Counted from the stretch's first letter, positions 34,647 through 43,743 are shown. The stretch is 64,000 bases of DNA from Paenibacillus odorifer (GCF_000758725.1 NZ_CP009428.1:3968001-4032000), one strand, 5' to 3'. Notes: generated by a model not told the origin, from the sequence alone. A program made the numbers and translations.

Positions 34647-34668
34647 TGTAAGCGCTTTTTCTATTGTA
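34647..34668 (-). promoter_or_regulatory. cre site over the start of the uptake operon
   Basis: TGTAAGCGCTTTTT at 34647-34660 matches the CcpA consensus at 13 of 14 positions. A leftward TACAAT (34668-34663) just upstream is the probable -10 box, without a good -35, so the operon likely needs an activator and is blocked by CcpA in rich sugar. A 12/14 palindrome CCCTTACGTTAGGG lies next to it at 34631-34644. Confidence 0.75.
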
Positions 34669-34726
34669 AATTCATTAAAATCAGTAAATTATCTTCGTAT
34701 TGGGGCTATAATTTTTCAAACAAAAG

Positions 34727-34755
34727 AAAAGACAATCGCGAGACGATTGCCTTTT
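34727..34755 (-). terminator. Terminator of the AraC sensor-regulator gene
   Basis: AAAAGGCAATCG pairs with CGATTGTCTTTT across a 5-nt loop, followed by T-rich sequence leftwards. Confidence 0.8.
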
Positions 34756-34772
34756 CCACATGGATTAGAGAA

Positions 34773-37004
34773 TTATGCACTTGAATGGCTCGAATGGTTT
34801 GCATTGCCTGCGTTCCTATACTGGACCGGTGTAACTCCGTAACGTGTTTTGAATTTGTTGTGAAAATATTGCGGGTTACGATAACCCACCTGAGCAGAAA
34901 TCTCAGCCACGGACAGCTGCTTATTTTCTCTTAATAAATCAGCCGCCTTCTCCAACCGCACTCGGGTTACATATTCAGTGAATGATTCATTCATAACGGT
35001 TCCGAACAAGGTAGAAATATACGAGGGCGCCAACGAAGCAACCTCAGATAATTTATTTAGCGATAAATCCTCTTGAATATTATCATCGATAAAGATTTTT
35101 AATTTATGAATGATCTCCGTATGTGCGTGATTACCTGACTCTTGAATATAAGCTGTAATTTGTGCTGATAAATCACGAATGGAATCAAGTGTTTCGGCCA
35201 ACGTTTCCTTTTTGAACTCATCGAACAGACTGGAAGGCGAAACGATTTGTTGCAGATCAAGCTCAATAATGGTCTGATACAGAACCGTAACCAACTGAAG
35301 CAAGCCTAACTCAACCGTCTCCAATTGGACATCACCTTTCTCCAGGACCCTCTGGAAATCGCCCATAAACCTGTTCATCGTAACGTCATTGCCTGCCTTT
35401 AATGCATTTTTATAAAGATCAAAAGAGAATAAGTGTGGCGTAACATCGTTGAGCGGGATATGTGAATACCGCACAATAGCTTCCGAACCATAGATAAACC
35501 GATAACGATAGGCATGTAAGGCATTTTGATACGAAAAGGGGATTTCTTCAGGTGCCTGAACCTTCGATCCAAGCGCTGCTCCAAAGTGTAGTTGCTCGGG
35601 TAACCCATTTTTTATAAGCTCCAGCTCCTTCAATAATAAAAGCTCCAGCTCTTCGGGATCCTTGTTCAACTCACTGAAATAGATAATCGCCGCTTCCTGC
35701 GTATTCAAGCTGACGAATTTATAAAAGCTATAGGCAGCATGCTGTTCATAAAAAGCCCTGAATTCCTCGCAATCTCCCTTGGTTATACGAATATAGCTAG
35801 TCATGTAATAACATTGCAAAGGTAAATAATCGTAGTAATCCGAGCCAACACCTGCACCTAATACCAGATTTTTTAGTTCATTCACTTTAGCTTTAGATTC
35901 TAAGGTTTCGATTTTTTGACCTAGCTTTGAGATTGTACTACCAATAATAGCAAACTCATTTTGCGAATAGTTTACGGTGCCTGGATGATAAAAGCTGCGA
36001 ACATTGTTTACAAGCTTCTTCATAGGAACATATACACGTTTGGAGATCAAATAAGCGAATAGAAGCCCAATTAACAATACCAGGATACAGCTGATAAATA
36101 TTTGACTCTTCAGCTGCTTTGATGAGGATACAAATGAATTCATAGGCCGTATTAATACGTATTTCCATTGATTATTCGAGGTTTGGTCATTTTTAAAAGA
36201 CAACACATATTTGTCGCGTTTATTATAATGAATTTCCTTATTATTCCCCGCTGACTCCATCCATTGCTTAGCAGTCTTAAGCCCCTCTTCGACGTTCGAG
36301 CCCGTATGGATAATAGGGCTGCCCTTTTCATCAAAAGCATATAGCTTTTCCATCGGCGAGCTCATCGTGCTGGAAATCATTTTATTGATGTATTCTAAGC
36401 TAACGTCAATATACATGGTTCCGGTTGATGTTTTTGATAAAGCGCCATAGGGAAGGGCGATTGCGTAAGTCAACACCTCTTCTTTATCCGATAACGTTCT
36501 ATAAGTCCAGCGGTTTAAGGCTGGTGTAACTGATGTTTTTAAGAAGGAAGCATCTGGAGAATTGTCCAGCTTCGAATAAAACTGGCTGTTATCGATGATA
36601 TAATTACCTTTCTCGAAGTATGTGGATATTTTGTAAACGCCTTCATTAGTAAGCTTGAAAATTTCGAGATCCTTGCGAAAAGCTAATATTCTGCTCGTAT
36701 TACCTTCCCATTCACTGTCCAGTAAATAATTCAGCATAGATTGATTCTCTAACGACAAGGTAGACACTGCTCGGTTGCGGATACTGTTTTCGTATTTTTG
36801 CAGCAGTGTATTTTCCACAAAATCACTTGAAGTCATCAGTCGTTGCTTGCTGTCTCTGGCAATCTCATCCACCATTAAGCGATTAGCCTGAACATACAGA
36901 TAACTGCCCACAAGTCCGATTAAAACAACGGCTAATAATGTGAATGAAAAAATCAGATGGGTAAACAATGTGCCTCCATTTCTTAGTCTGCCGCCGATCT
37001 TCAT
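34773..37004 (-). CDS. AraC-family regulator with membrane sensor domain
   Basis: A 743-residue one-component membrane regulator. TM1 (about 15-38) and TM2 (about 300-320) flank an extracellular cache-like sensor; a central cytoplasmic region follows, and the last 100 residues hold the AraC double helix-turn-helix (NKLSEVASLAPSYISTLF, then SVAEISAQVGYRNPQYFHNKFK and YGVTPVQYR). The architecture equals YesS-type regulators next to oligosaccharide transporters. ATG with GGGGGG 6 nt upstream is preferred to the GTG one codon earlier. It most likely activates the uptake operon downstream on binding an external sugar. Confidence 0.87.
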   Translation of the reverse strand: MKIGGRLRNGGTLFTHLIFSFTLLAVVLIGLVGSYLYVQANRLMVDEIARDSKQRLMTSSDFVENTLLQKYENSIRNRAVSTLSLENQSMLNYLLDSEWEGNTSRILAFRKDLEIFKLTNEGVYKISTYFEKGNYIIDNSQFYSKLDNSPDASFLKTSVTPALNRWTYRTLSDKEEVLTYAIALPYGALSKTSTGTMYIDVSLEYINKMISSTMSSPMEKLYAFDEKGSPIIHTGSNVEEGLKTAKQWMESAGNNKEIHYNKRDKYVLSFKNDQTSNNQWKYVLIRPMNSFVSSSKQLKSQIFISCILVLLIGLLFAYLISKRVYVPMKKLVNNVRSFYHPGTVNYSQNEFAIIGSTISKLGQKIETLESKAKVNELKNLVLGAGVGSDYYDYLPLQCYYMTSYIRITKGDCEEFRAFYEQHAAYSFYKFVSLNTQEAAIIYFSELNKDPEELELLLLKELELIKNGLPEQLHFGAALGSKVQAPEEIPFSYQNALHAYRYRFIYGSEAIVRYSHIPLNDVTPHLFSFDLYKNALKAGNDVTMNRFMGDFQRVLEKGDVQLETVELGLLQLVTVLYQTIIELDLQQIVSPSSLFDEFKKETLAETLDSIRDLSAQITAYIQESGNHAHTEIIHKLKIFIDDNIQEDLSLNKLSEVASLAPSYISTLFGTVMNESFTEYVTRVRLEKAADLLRENKQLSVAEISAQVGYRNPQYFHNKFKTRYGVTPVQYRNAGNANHSSHSSA

Positions 37005-37147
37005 CACAAGCCCCCCTTTAGTTCATAACCCTATCTCTGTAACTTTCTAAATTGAAAGCATTTATAATTAAAGATACTAAAATACACCAACTTTAGCCAT
37101 TATAAAATCTTCTGTTTAAAGATAACGCATCTTATAAAACCGAAAAA

Positions 37148-37184
37148 AACAGGCTTCCCCGAAATTAATCGCTGGAAACCTGTT
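37148..37184 (-). terminator. Terminator after the PlsY-like gene
   Basis: AACAGGTTTCC pairs with GGAAGCCTGTT (one G-T pair) and runs leftwards into seven T residues. Confidence 0.82.
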
Positions 37185-37212
37185 TATTAACCTATACGAG
37201 ATAAAAGTAACT

Positions 37213-37830
37213 TCAATGCCCCCGCTCCCTTTTTAAATATTCCTTCACCCATGTAATCCATTCTAACCTGTGTGTATACACAAGGATTACAAAGCTCCCA
37301 AGCCATACCCATAGGATAGGAGCAGACCACTTACTGATGCACAAATAGACAAAAAGGAGCAGCATTCCGCTAACCACTTGCACACCATCCGAGACAAGTG
37401 AATTTCCTCTGCTTTTGTACCCGCTGCCGAGCACTTTCAACACTGCAAGGATGACCGCTAACGCTAAAGAGGCTTTGAATCCTGTCAATGCACTCCATAC
37501 CCCAAAGGTTACGGCAATCGCCTTCCCTCCTTTTCCTTTAAGAAATGGAGAGAAGGCATGACCCGCAACAGGAGCTAAGGCAAGCGGAATAATGAAATAA
37601 CCCTGACTATAATGGCTTCCCATTACCCATAAAAGAGGCAGATATCCTTTTAAAAAATCCAACAACACCCCAAAAATTCCGAATTTATACCCAGATGACT
37701 TCCAGAGATTCAAAGCCCCCGGATTACCGTCGCCTATGACCTTTAAATTATTTTTACGCGCTAACCCAAGCCAATAGGAAAACATAAGAGATCCCGACAA
37801 AAATAAACCCGCGACCCACAATATGATCAT
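37213..37830 (-). CDS. PlsY-like membrane acyltransferase
   Basis: A 205-residue protein with five or so helices and the PlsY motifs in altered form: GSLMFSYWLG (13-22), GDGNPGALNLWKSSGYKFG (33-51) and GHAFSPFLKGKGGKAIAVTFG (about 91-111). PlsY transfers an acyl group from acyl phosphate to glycerol 3-phosphate. Here the gene overlaps a glycosyltransferase gene as TAATG, not the housekeeping parE/parC setting. The pair could therefore acylate a glycosylated lipid rather than make phosphatidic acid; this is inferred from context. Confidence 0.75.
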   Translation of the reverse strand: MIILWVAGLFLSGSLMFSYWLGLARKNNLKVIGDGNPGALNLWKSSGYKFGIFGVLLDFLKGYLPLLWVMGSHYSQGYFIIPLALAPVAGHAFSPFLKGKGGKAIAVTFGVWSALTGFKASLALAVILAVLKVLGSGYKSRGNSLVSDGVQVVSGMLLLFVYLCISKWSAPILWVWLGSFVILVYTHRLEWITWVKEYLKRERGH

Positions 37831-38921
37831 TAGTCCCTATGTCCTCCCACCTGGATATGCCTTCCTTTCCAGCTTACATGCCTCAGAAAAACGACCTGAT
37901 ATATCGAATAAAGCATAATCAAGATAAAGAAAAGAGTAGCAACCACGTGAAATACTGGAATGACGATGCCAAAAACCCCTACATATTTAATAAAATAAAA
38001 GAGCTGGAACATATAAAGGAGATAACCAAAAAGTAACGGCAATCCCCAAGAAGTATTCGCAAAAATAAACACAGTTTCTGAGATGATGAGCCCGACCACC
38101 CAAAGTGCAATTGGAATAATCGTCCGCGGGCTTAAGGTTGAGGTGCTTAAGACAGCCCCTTTACTGAAGCCTTCAATTTCACTTTTTATCCCCTTCGGAT
38201 ACATACGAAAAGATACTAAGCCATAACCGATAAAATTCCTAATGGGAACACCTGCCGCGATAAACTTCTCTCCTAAAGACAAATCATCCAGCACTTCAGA
38301 TTTAATGCTTTGATGTCCATTAACTTTTTCATAATCCTGCCTTAAAGCTAGAATACACGAACCGTATAATCCTTTTTTGGCGTTATTCTTTTCAAAAATA
38401 GATGTGAATGTGAAGATCCCCAGCATATTCATAATTAAGGCAAGTTTCTCAAACAGCTTTTCTGTATGATGAAAAGGAACTACCGAAATGACACCTTTCG
38501 ATAGCTCCCTTGCTTTTAATAATGAGGCCAGAGCGTTAGGCTTTAACCGGATATCTGCATCCAGAAAAGCAAAAATATCGCCCGAGGCTTGCAAATATCC
38601 ATTCCATACTGCCCAGCTCTTGCCCGTCCATCCCTCAGGGAGACTGCTATTTGCAATAACCTTAACTCCATAGCTTTCGGCAATTTCCTTGGTCCGATCC
38701 TCCGAGAAGTCATCCACAACAATAATTTCATAGGGGGTAATGGTTTGGAGCTGGAGTGAGTCGAGCAGAAAACGCAAATTATATTCTTCATTCCTTGCGG
38801 GGATGATGATGGACAATTTCTCCGGTCCTTGAAAATATTCTTGATCAGCGGCCAATATATTCTTTCTAAACAATATAAAACCGGAGAGACATCCAACACC
38901 TATAATAATTAACAACCACAT
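37830..38921 (-). CDS. Membrane glycosyltransferase family 2 (CrtQ-like)
   Basis: A 363-residue GT-A enzyme. A short N-terminal helix precedes LSIIIPARNEEYNL (36-49), then VVDDFSEDRT, the DXD-type FLDADIRL (about 117-124), and the acceptor-site EVLDDLSLGEKF. Three or four helices fill the C-terminal 100 residues. The closest remembered relatives are glycosyltransferases acting on lipids, including the staphyloxanthin enzyme CrtQ. No carotenoid genes are nearby. It is co-translated with the PlsY-like gene, suggesting a glycolipid product. Confidence 0.78.
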   Translation of the reverse strand: MWLLIIIGVGCLSGFILFRKNILAADQEYFQGPEKLSIIIPARNEEYNLRFLLDSLQLQTITPYEIIVVDDFSEDRTKEIAESYGVKVIANSSLPEGWTGKSWAVWNGYLQASGDIFAFLDADIRLKPNALASLLKARELSKGVISVVPFHHTEKLFEKLALIMNMLGIFTFTSIFEKNNAKKGLYGSCILALRQDYEKVNGHQSIKSEVLDDLSLGEKFIAAGVPIRNFIGYGLVSFRMYPKGIKSEIEGFSKGAVLSTSTLSPRTIIPIALWVVGLIISETVFIFANTSWGLPLLFGYLLYMFQLFYFIKYVGVFGIVIPVFHVVATLFFILIMLYSIYQVVFLRHVSWKGRHIQVGGHRD

Positions 38922-38986
38922 GTACAGCTCCCCCCTCCTATAGCTATATATATGAAGGGTTAGTCCGTAATATATTCAATTCAAAT

Positions 38987-40189
38987 TTAACCGACATTTA
39001 CTTTTGCTGAGTAATGATTAAGCTTTTCTGTACACAAGAGCATAACGATGGCAAAAAAAACGATCATCGCAGGAAAAATACCCAGCGTGAATTTCGAAGC
39101 TAATAAGCCGATAAAAGGCGGCATCAGCGTGGTGCCGGTATAAGCTGTTGCCATCTGAAAGCCCATAATTGACTGAGCATGTCTCTTCCCGAATCGTACA
39201 GGGGTTTCATGTAGCATACACGGAAAAATGGGGGCTAACCCTAAACCTATAATCATAAATCCTACAAGTGAAACTATAGTTGGAAGCGGCAATACTAACA
39301 GCACCGTACCGATTAAAGCAATGAGTTGACCATATCGAATTAGCTGTTTATTACTCATTTTAAAAGTAATGAAACCCGTCACCATTCTACCAAAGGTAAT
39401 CCCTAGATAAAAAAACGATACCCATGTCGCTGCAGTTGATGCAGGAATATCTTTAATGTTTACAAGAAAGCTGCTCCCCCATAACCCCATACTCGTTTCT
39501 ATGGCAGAATAAAATAAAAAGGTTAACATCGCTAGCTTCACCCCTCTTAATTTCCAAGGTTTTGTGTTCTCTCCGGCATGCTCTAGCTCCGGATGATTGA
39601 ACTCGGGATCACTTTCAGCATTCGGGTGGTTATTACTCCCAGCCACTCTATCCCATAAAGGCAGTGTAACGAATAGAATAATGACTAAGCTCAATTGTAT
39701 GTAAGCAACCGTAAGATAACCTTGCCGCCATAGACCTTCACCAGAGATAAAAGAGCCCATAATAATAGGACCCAGCGTGGCGCCCACTCCCCAGAAACAA
39801 TGTAACCAACTCATATGATGGGCTTTATAGTGCGTAGCAACATAACTATTTAATCCGGCATCTACAGATCCCGCACCTAAACCGAGTGGAATCGCAGCAA
39901 CAATTAACCACACTAACGAAGGTGACCATGCAAAACCAAGCAACGCTACAGCAGTCATGATGCAGCTAACAAGAGTCACTTTCCCCGTACCAAAACGTTT
40001 AAGGATAATGCCACTCATCAAACTGGACACTATTGTGCCTACTGCAATGACCATCGAAAGAATTCCAGCCGTACCTAATGAAGCATTTAAGTCCATTCTC
40101 ATCACTGGCCAAGCGGATCCAAGCAATGAATCTGGCAAGCCTAAACTAATAAAGGCTAAATAAATAATAATAAGAAAAAAAGTTGCCAT
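38987..40189 (-). CDS. Major facilitator superfamily transporter
   Basis: A 400-residue protein with 12 predicted helices and the MFS loop pattern (GIILKRFGTGKVTL after TM2). An asparagine-rich cytoplasmic loop splits the halves (near 195-215). The ATG with AAGGAG 6 nt upstream is chosen; the ribosome-binding site overlaps the ROK stop codon. The resemblance is to sugar transporters of the FucP/YfkL-like kind. Being downstream of a ROK regulator suggests a carbohydrate substrate. Confidence 0.8.
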   Translation of the reverse strand: MATFFLIIIYLAFISLGLPDSLLGSAWPVMRMDLNASLGTAGILSMVIAVGTIVSSLMSGIILKRFGTGKVTLVSCIMTAVALLGFAWSPSLVWLIVAAIPLGLGAGSVDAGLNSYVATHYKAHHMSWLHCFWGVGATLGPIIMGSFISGEGLWRQGYLTVAYIQLSLVIILFVTLPLWDRVAGSNNHPNAESDPEFNHPELEHAGENTKPWKLRGVKLAMLTFLFYSAIETSMGLWGSSFLVNIKDIPASTAATWVSFFYLGITFGRMVTGFITFKMSNKQLIRYGQLIALIGTVLLVLPLPTIVSLVGFMIIGLGLAPIFPCMLHETPVRFGKRHAQSIMGFQMATAYTGTTLMPPFIGLLASKFTLGIFPAMIVFFAIVMLLCTEKLNHYSAKVNVG

Positions 40190-40199
40190 AGTTATCTCC

Positions 40200-41237
40200 T
40201 TAATTGTTCTCATCTATTTGTTGTGAAACTAATAATCCTAATCCAAGACTTTGTAATCCATTCAGATAATCACGCTTCAAGTTACTCACCGCTAACGCTG
40301 GAAGATGCTCCTTCGGAACGTATGTGGCACTTCGCTCAGCGATTTGATTAAGCATAGCTGGAGCTAATTCATCCTCACAAAAAATAATATAATGCGGATT
40401 CAAAATAGAAGTCATAGTAGCCACTAATCGACTAATCGCATCCACGCTTTGATTCGATTGCATATTTGATCCACCAGGATCTCCAGTTAATGCCTCTATG
40501 AAATTTCTATTGTCATACTGGGGCAAGAATTGAACTTCCCCTGAAAAAAACGTCTTTCCTCGCACAATTTCACCATTGACCGCGATCCCAGCTCCCGGAC
40601 CATTTTTCCCTAAATACAGATACATTAGAGAAGTATTCTCTTTCAAATTTCGTTGCGTCATATAGCCGATTACAGCCGCATTCATATCATTTTCCACGAT
40701 TGTCGGAATGGATAGTTGATCTTCTATGTGTTTTCTCAAATCTAAATTCTGATATTTCTCATAACCCGGAATCAGAAAAATCTGCCCATGATTCACCGCA
40801 CCTGGAACTCCAATAGCCACAGAATGGATTTTAGGATTGGCCTTTTTTTCATCTTCAATAAGCGTGACCAGTTTACTAACATCTTCCTCAAGAATACTGG
40901 GCAAACTCCCTTCTTTGATTACCTCACCAATGCAATTATAGATGGTATAATTCGTTTCATTTTTTTCCAAAAAAATAGCCATACCTAACCGATAATTCGG
41001 ATTGTAGGCATATCTTATTGCCCTTCTTCCACCACTTGACTCATCCAGACCGCTGACCGTTATTTCCCCTGCCTCTTCCATCTGCATTAGAAATTTACTT
41101 ATCGTCGGGAAACTATATTGTAATTTATGGCTTAACTCTGCCTTCGTTGCTTTTCCTAGTTCTAATAATGCTGTTCGAATATTTCGGATAATTTCAGATT
41201 TCATTTGCAGTGAAGGAAGTCGTTTCTCACTCGCCAT
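40200..41237 (-). CDS. ROK-family transcriptional regulator (NagC/XylR type)
   Basis: A 345-residue protein: an N-terminal winged helix (about 10-75, KAELSHKLQYSFPTISKFLMQMEEAG) joined to a ROK domain with VAIGVPGAVNHG and IVENDMNAAVIGY. The zinc-binding C-x-C-G-x2-G-C motif of ROK proteins is absent, and the phosphate-1 loop is degenerate (MAIFLEKNETN), so it should bind rather than phosphorylate its sugar. The start is ATG 41237, with GGTGGGAG just before it. An upstream in-frame ATG lies inside the operator hairpin. It probably controls the MFS gene and itself. Confidence 0.85.
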   Translation of the reverse strand: MASEKRLPSLQMKSEIIRNIRTALLELGKATKAELSHKLQYSFPTISKFLMQMEEAGEITVSGLDESSGGRRAIRYAYNPNYRLGMAIFLEKNETNYTIYNCIGEVIKEGSLPSILEEDVSKLVTLIEDEKKANPKIHSVAIGVPGAVNHGQIFLIPGYEKYQNLDLRKHIEDQLSIPTIVENDMNAAVIGYMTQRNLKENTSLMYLYLGKNGPGAGIAVNGEIVRGKTFFSGEVQFLPQYDNRNFIEALTGDPGGSNMQSNQSVDAISRLVATMTSILNPHYIIFCEDELAPAMLNQIAERSATYVPKEHLPALAVSNLKRDYLNGLQSLGLGLLVSQQIDENN

Positions 41238-41248
41238 GGCTCTCCCAC

Positions 41249-41300
41249 CTATAGTCATACTGACTTATTAAACGCATTTAATAAGTCAGTATGACTATAG
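41249..41300 (-). promoter_or_regulatory. Perfect 24-bp inverted repeat, probable ROK operator
   Basis: The arm at 41249-41272 (CTATAGTCATACTGACTTAT, then TAAA) is exactly inverted at 41277-41300, with only CGCA between them. It begins in the -10 box of the ROK gene promoter and ends 11 bp before the start codon. It is long enough to bind two repressor dimers or to form a stable hairpin in the message leader. Confidence 0.85.
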
Positions 41301-41322
41301 CAGCAATTAGATCTATCGACAA
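41294..41322 (-). promoter_or_regulatory. Promoter of the ROK-MFS operon
   Basis: Leftwards, TTGTCG (41322-41317), 17 nt, TATAGT (41299-41294). The -10 box is part of the inverted repeat. Confidence 0.6.
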
Positions 41323-41387
41323 GTTAATTCTTGAATGAAGACCCTTCAGTAGGGGGTAGATTGAATCAAGGAGGGAGCGTCGACACA

Positions 41388-41416
41388 GCAAAAAAGAGGG
41401 GTAGCCCCCTCTTAGT
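41388..41416 (-). terminator. Terminator of the beta-xylosidase gene
   Basis: AAGAGGGG pairs with CCCCTCTT across a short loop and runs leftwards into six T residues. Confidence 0.8.
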
Positions 41417-41458
41417 ATTTTTGCATATTCCGTTTCTACTTATTGAAACTATCTACTC

Positions 41459-43570
41459 TTATTTCTCATCTAACCACAAAATCGCTGTAACGCCACGCGG
41501 ATAATATTTACTGCCCGTGATCTCACCGGAAATAATCTGATCGCTCCAGCTCCAAATCGACAACTCCGGATGGGTAAGCCAAGCTACGTGAGCACGATCC
41601 GCTGCCGCTCCCCGTTCCTCCCATTCCAATCCCAGAATGCTGCGGGCGATGAACTGGGAGAGATAGATTTTGCTGAGCCAGCTATTGTTGCTAGTTGAGG
41701 AGATTTTCCAGCCTCCGTCTTCGAATAAGCATACTCCCGGCTGTAACACCGCATGCAGATGCTTGTCGAGTGCGCCAATATAGGCGGCGAACCGTCCATT
41801 ACGATCAAGAGCTTCTTTGCAGCCTGTAAAGTAAGGGAACACAAGGCCTTCGATAGCCGGAATGATCTTAGAGTCATTGCCTTCTCCAATGACAGCCGGA
41901 ATATACCCGTCTGCTGTAACACTTGCCACCATTGTTGCGGCGCATTTTTCAGCCTGATCACCTGCTGTTTTGGACTGTTCCGCACGCCCAAGCTCTGCAA
42001 ATATTTTCTCCATAGCCAAGTAAGCAGCCCAGCATTTTCCTGCCAGATAAATATTGTTACGAGCCTGACCTAAAGACACATCCAGACTGTCATACGTAGT
42101 AATTTCTGCTCCGCCCATCGTACGTGAGCTATCAAGCCCCATGACACCATTTCTTTGTTCAGGATCTGGATGATCGCGATTTACCATGCTATTCAGGCAT
42201 TTCTCCATAATACTGAGATTACGTTCCATCCAACCCCGGTCGCCTGTATGCTCTACATAAGTTGCTGCACTCAGCACCCAGTTAACCAATTGTTCATGTG
42301 TCATATGTGAGAAACAACCATCAATGCCATAGACCTCATAAGCAGAATATCCCGGACGTGAAACTACGTTGGCTACACCCATATCATGTGTGAAGCTAAT
42401 TCCACCCGGATACTCTGTATCATCACCCGGGAAACGCACCGTATCTTCGTAGCTGAATCTTTCCACGAACATATCCAGTTCATTACGTACAGTCCAAGGA
42501 TTCAAACGCAGCTCATAAAATAACTGATCGACGGTAAGATCGAAGGTATTCATCATCCGGTATTCGCCTTCGTTGACGATCCAAAATGGCTTATTCTTGT
42601 AGTCCAGCAATTGCGTGGAGCCATAATAACTACGAATCGCATGCGCTAACATAAAGGTTTGATCTGCGGATAGGTCATCATGAGTAAATCTATCGTTAGC
42701 TTGCTCCGCTTCTTGCTTAAGGATATCAAATCTGGATAATGCATATTCAGCCACTGCCTCTATATTGTTGAAATAATGATTGTAGTAATAAGAAGCATCA
42801 ATTCCTGAGGTGACATAACCTGAACGGTGAAAACAGATAGCAAAGCGGTAAGTTTCTTTTACTCTGGCTGGAACATCCATGATCAAAGCACCGACTCGTC
42901 CCAGCCCAAAGGTCCAATTCTCCTGCAGCTCCTCCGTTAGAATATCCTCCATTGTGAAGTGCAGTGCGGACTTTGCAGTTCCTTTTTCCGCAGCAATTGC
43001 AATAAATCTTCCTTGGCCAACGCCAGTAATCTCCGATGATACATCATCCAGTCTTCTCATTCCGCTATACACATCTGTTCCCTGAAAACCAAAGAATGCA
43101 CGGCGCGAGGTTGCGGATGAGGTGTTGTCCACTTCGAGTTCAATTAGCACTGCAGGCAGCAGTACATCCTTCATTTCTTCTATAGAGGCAGTTTCTGGAT
43201 CGGGTACAGAACGAACGGGGGACAGAATCCGGAAGGTCAAATCACCCGAACTCCAGCTGTCTGTGGCTATATGAAAATCTCTAGAAATCTCACGCTCTTG
43301 AAAAGGGAACAGAATATTCTCCTTGTCAGGATTAGGATCCGGATTCTCGATATCATAGCGTTTGCTCTCGTCCTCTCCTCCGATCTCATGAAATGGCAGT
43401 GTGTCATATCCCTTCCCATCAGCACGTTCTAATCCTATGAATATATTTTGTCTAGGTGGTTTTCCAATCTCCAGATCGAAACCTCCACTAGCTCCTTTGA
43501 ATCCTAAAGTGAAACTCGCAAATGCACCGATCGGTGAATGATGGGCATTAAAAAATTGATTATGCGACAT
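41459..43570 (-). CDS. xynB: Beta-xylosidase, glycoside hydrolase family 52
   Basis: A 703-residue intracellular enzyme that removes xylose from the ends of xylo-oligosaccharides with retention. The opening NQFFNAHHSPIGAFASFTLG is the GH52 signature, and the length equals the Geobacillus enzyme (about 705). E334 in VNEGEYRMMNTFD and D494 in TTYDSLDVSLGQARNN fall one position from the known nucleophile E335 and acid/base D495. The start is ATG 43570 with AAGGAG 11 nt upstream; the longer frame runs through that site. It has no signal peptide, and is divergent from an AraC regulator that probably controls it. Confidence 0.92.
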   Translation of the reverse strand: MSHNQFFNAHHSPIGAFASFTLGFKGASGGFDLEIGKPPRQNIFIGLERADGKGYDTLPFHEIGGEDESKRYDIENPDPNPDKENILFPFQEREISRDFHIATDSWSSGDLTFRILSPVRSVPDPETASIEEMKDVLLPAVLIELEVDNTSSATSRRAFFGFQGTDVYSGMRRLDDVSSEITGVGQGRFIAIAAEKGTAKSALHFTMEDILTEELQENWTFGLGRVGALIMDVPARVKETYRFAICFHRSGYVTSGIDASYYYNHYFNNIEAVAEYALSRFDILKQEAEQANDRFTHDDLSADQTFMLAHAIRSYYGSTQLLDYKNKPFWIVNEGEYRMMNTFDLTVDQLFYELRLNPWTVRNELDMFVERFSYEDTVRFPGDDTEYPGGISFTHDMGVANVVSRPGYSAYEVYGIDGCFSHMTHEQLVNWVLSAATYVEHTGDRGWMERNLSIMEKCLNSMVNRDHPDPEQRNGVMGLDSSRTMGGAEITTYDSLDVSLGQARNNIYLAGKCWAAYLAMEKIFAELGRAEQSKTAGDQAEKCAATMVASVTADGYIPAVIGEGNDSKIIPAIEGLVFPYFTGCKEALDRNGRFAAYIGALDKHLHAVLQPGVCLFEDGGWKISSTSNNSWLSKIYLSQFIARSILGLEWEERGAAADRAHVAWLTHPELSIWSWSDQIISGEITGSKYYPRGVTAILWLDEK

Positions 43571-43705
43571 TAATAATAACACTCCTTCCAGCATGGTCCC
43601 GGATACTACCGGGCTATATCTCCATGTTATCGATCTTTCCGGAAGTGCAACAGGGTTAAAGCCTTCTATTATTTGGGCAAATCAAACATCAACAAAAACC
43701 TATGT

Positions 43706-43711
43706 TATAAT
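43706..43711 (+). promoter_or_regulatory. -10 box of the AraC regulator gene
   Basis: A consensus TATAAT lies 33 bp before the start codon, but no recognisable -35 box stands 16-18 nt upstream. The region is shared with the divergent xylosidase gene. Confidence 0.4.
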
Positions 43712-43743
43712 GAAGCCAAACTTTACAGTAAAAGAGGATTGAA

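Noticed and set aside
37213..37830. Housekeeping plsY
   Set aside because: Motifs are altered and the gene is fused translationally to a glycosyltransferase gene; it is better treated as a paralogue, though this is not proven.
41459..43594. Start of the GH52 gene eight codons upstream
   Set aside because: The added codons contain the ribosome-binding site, and family members start at the downstream ATG.
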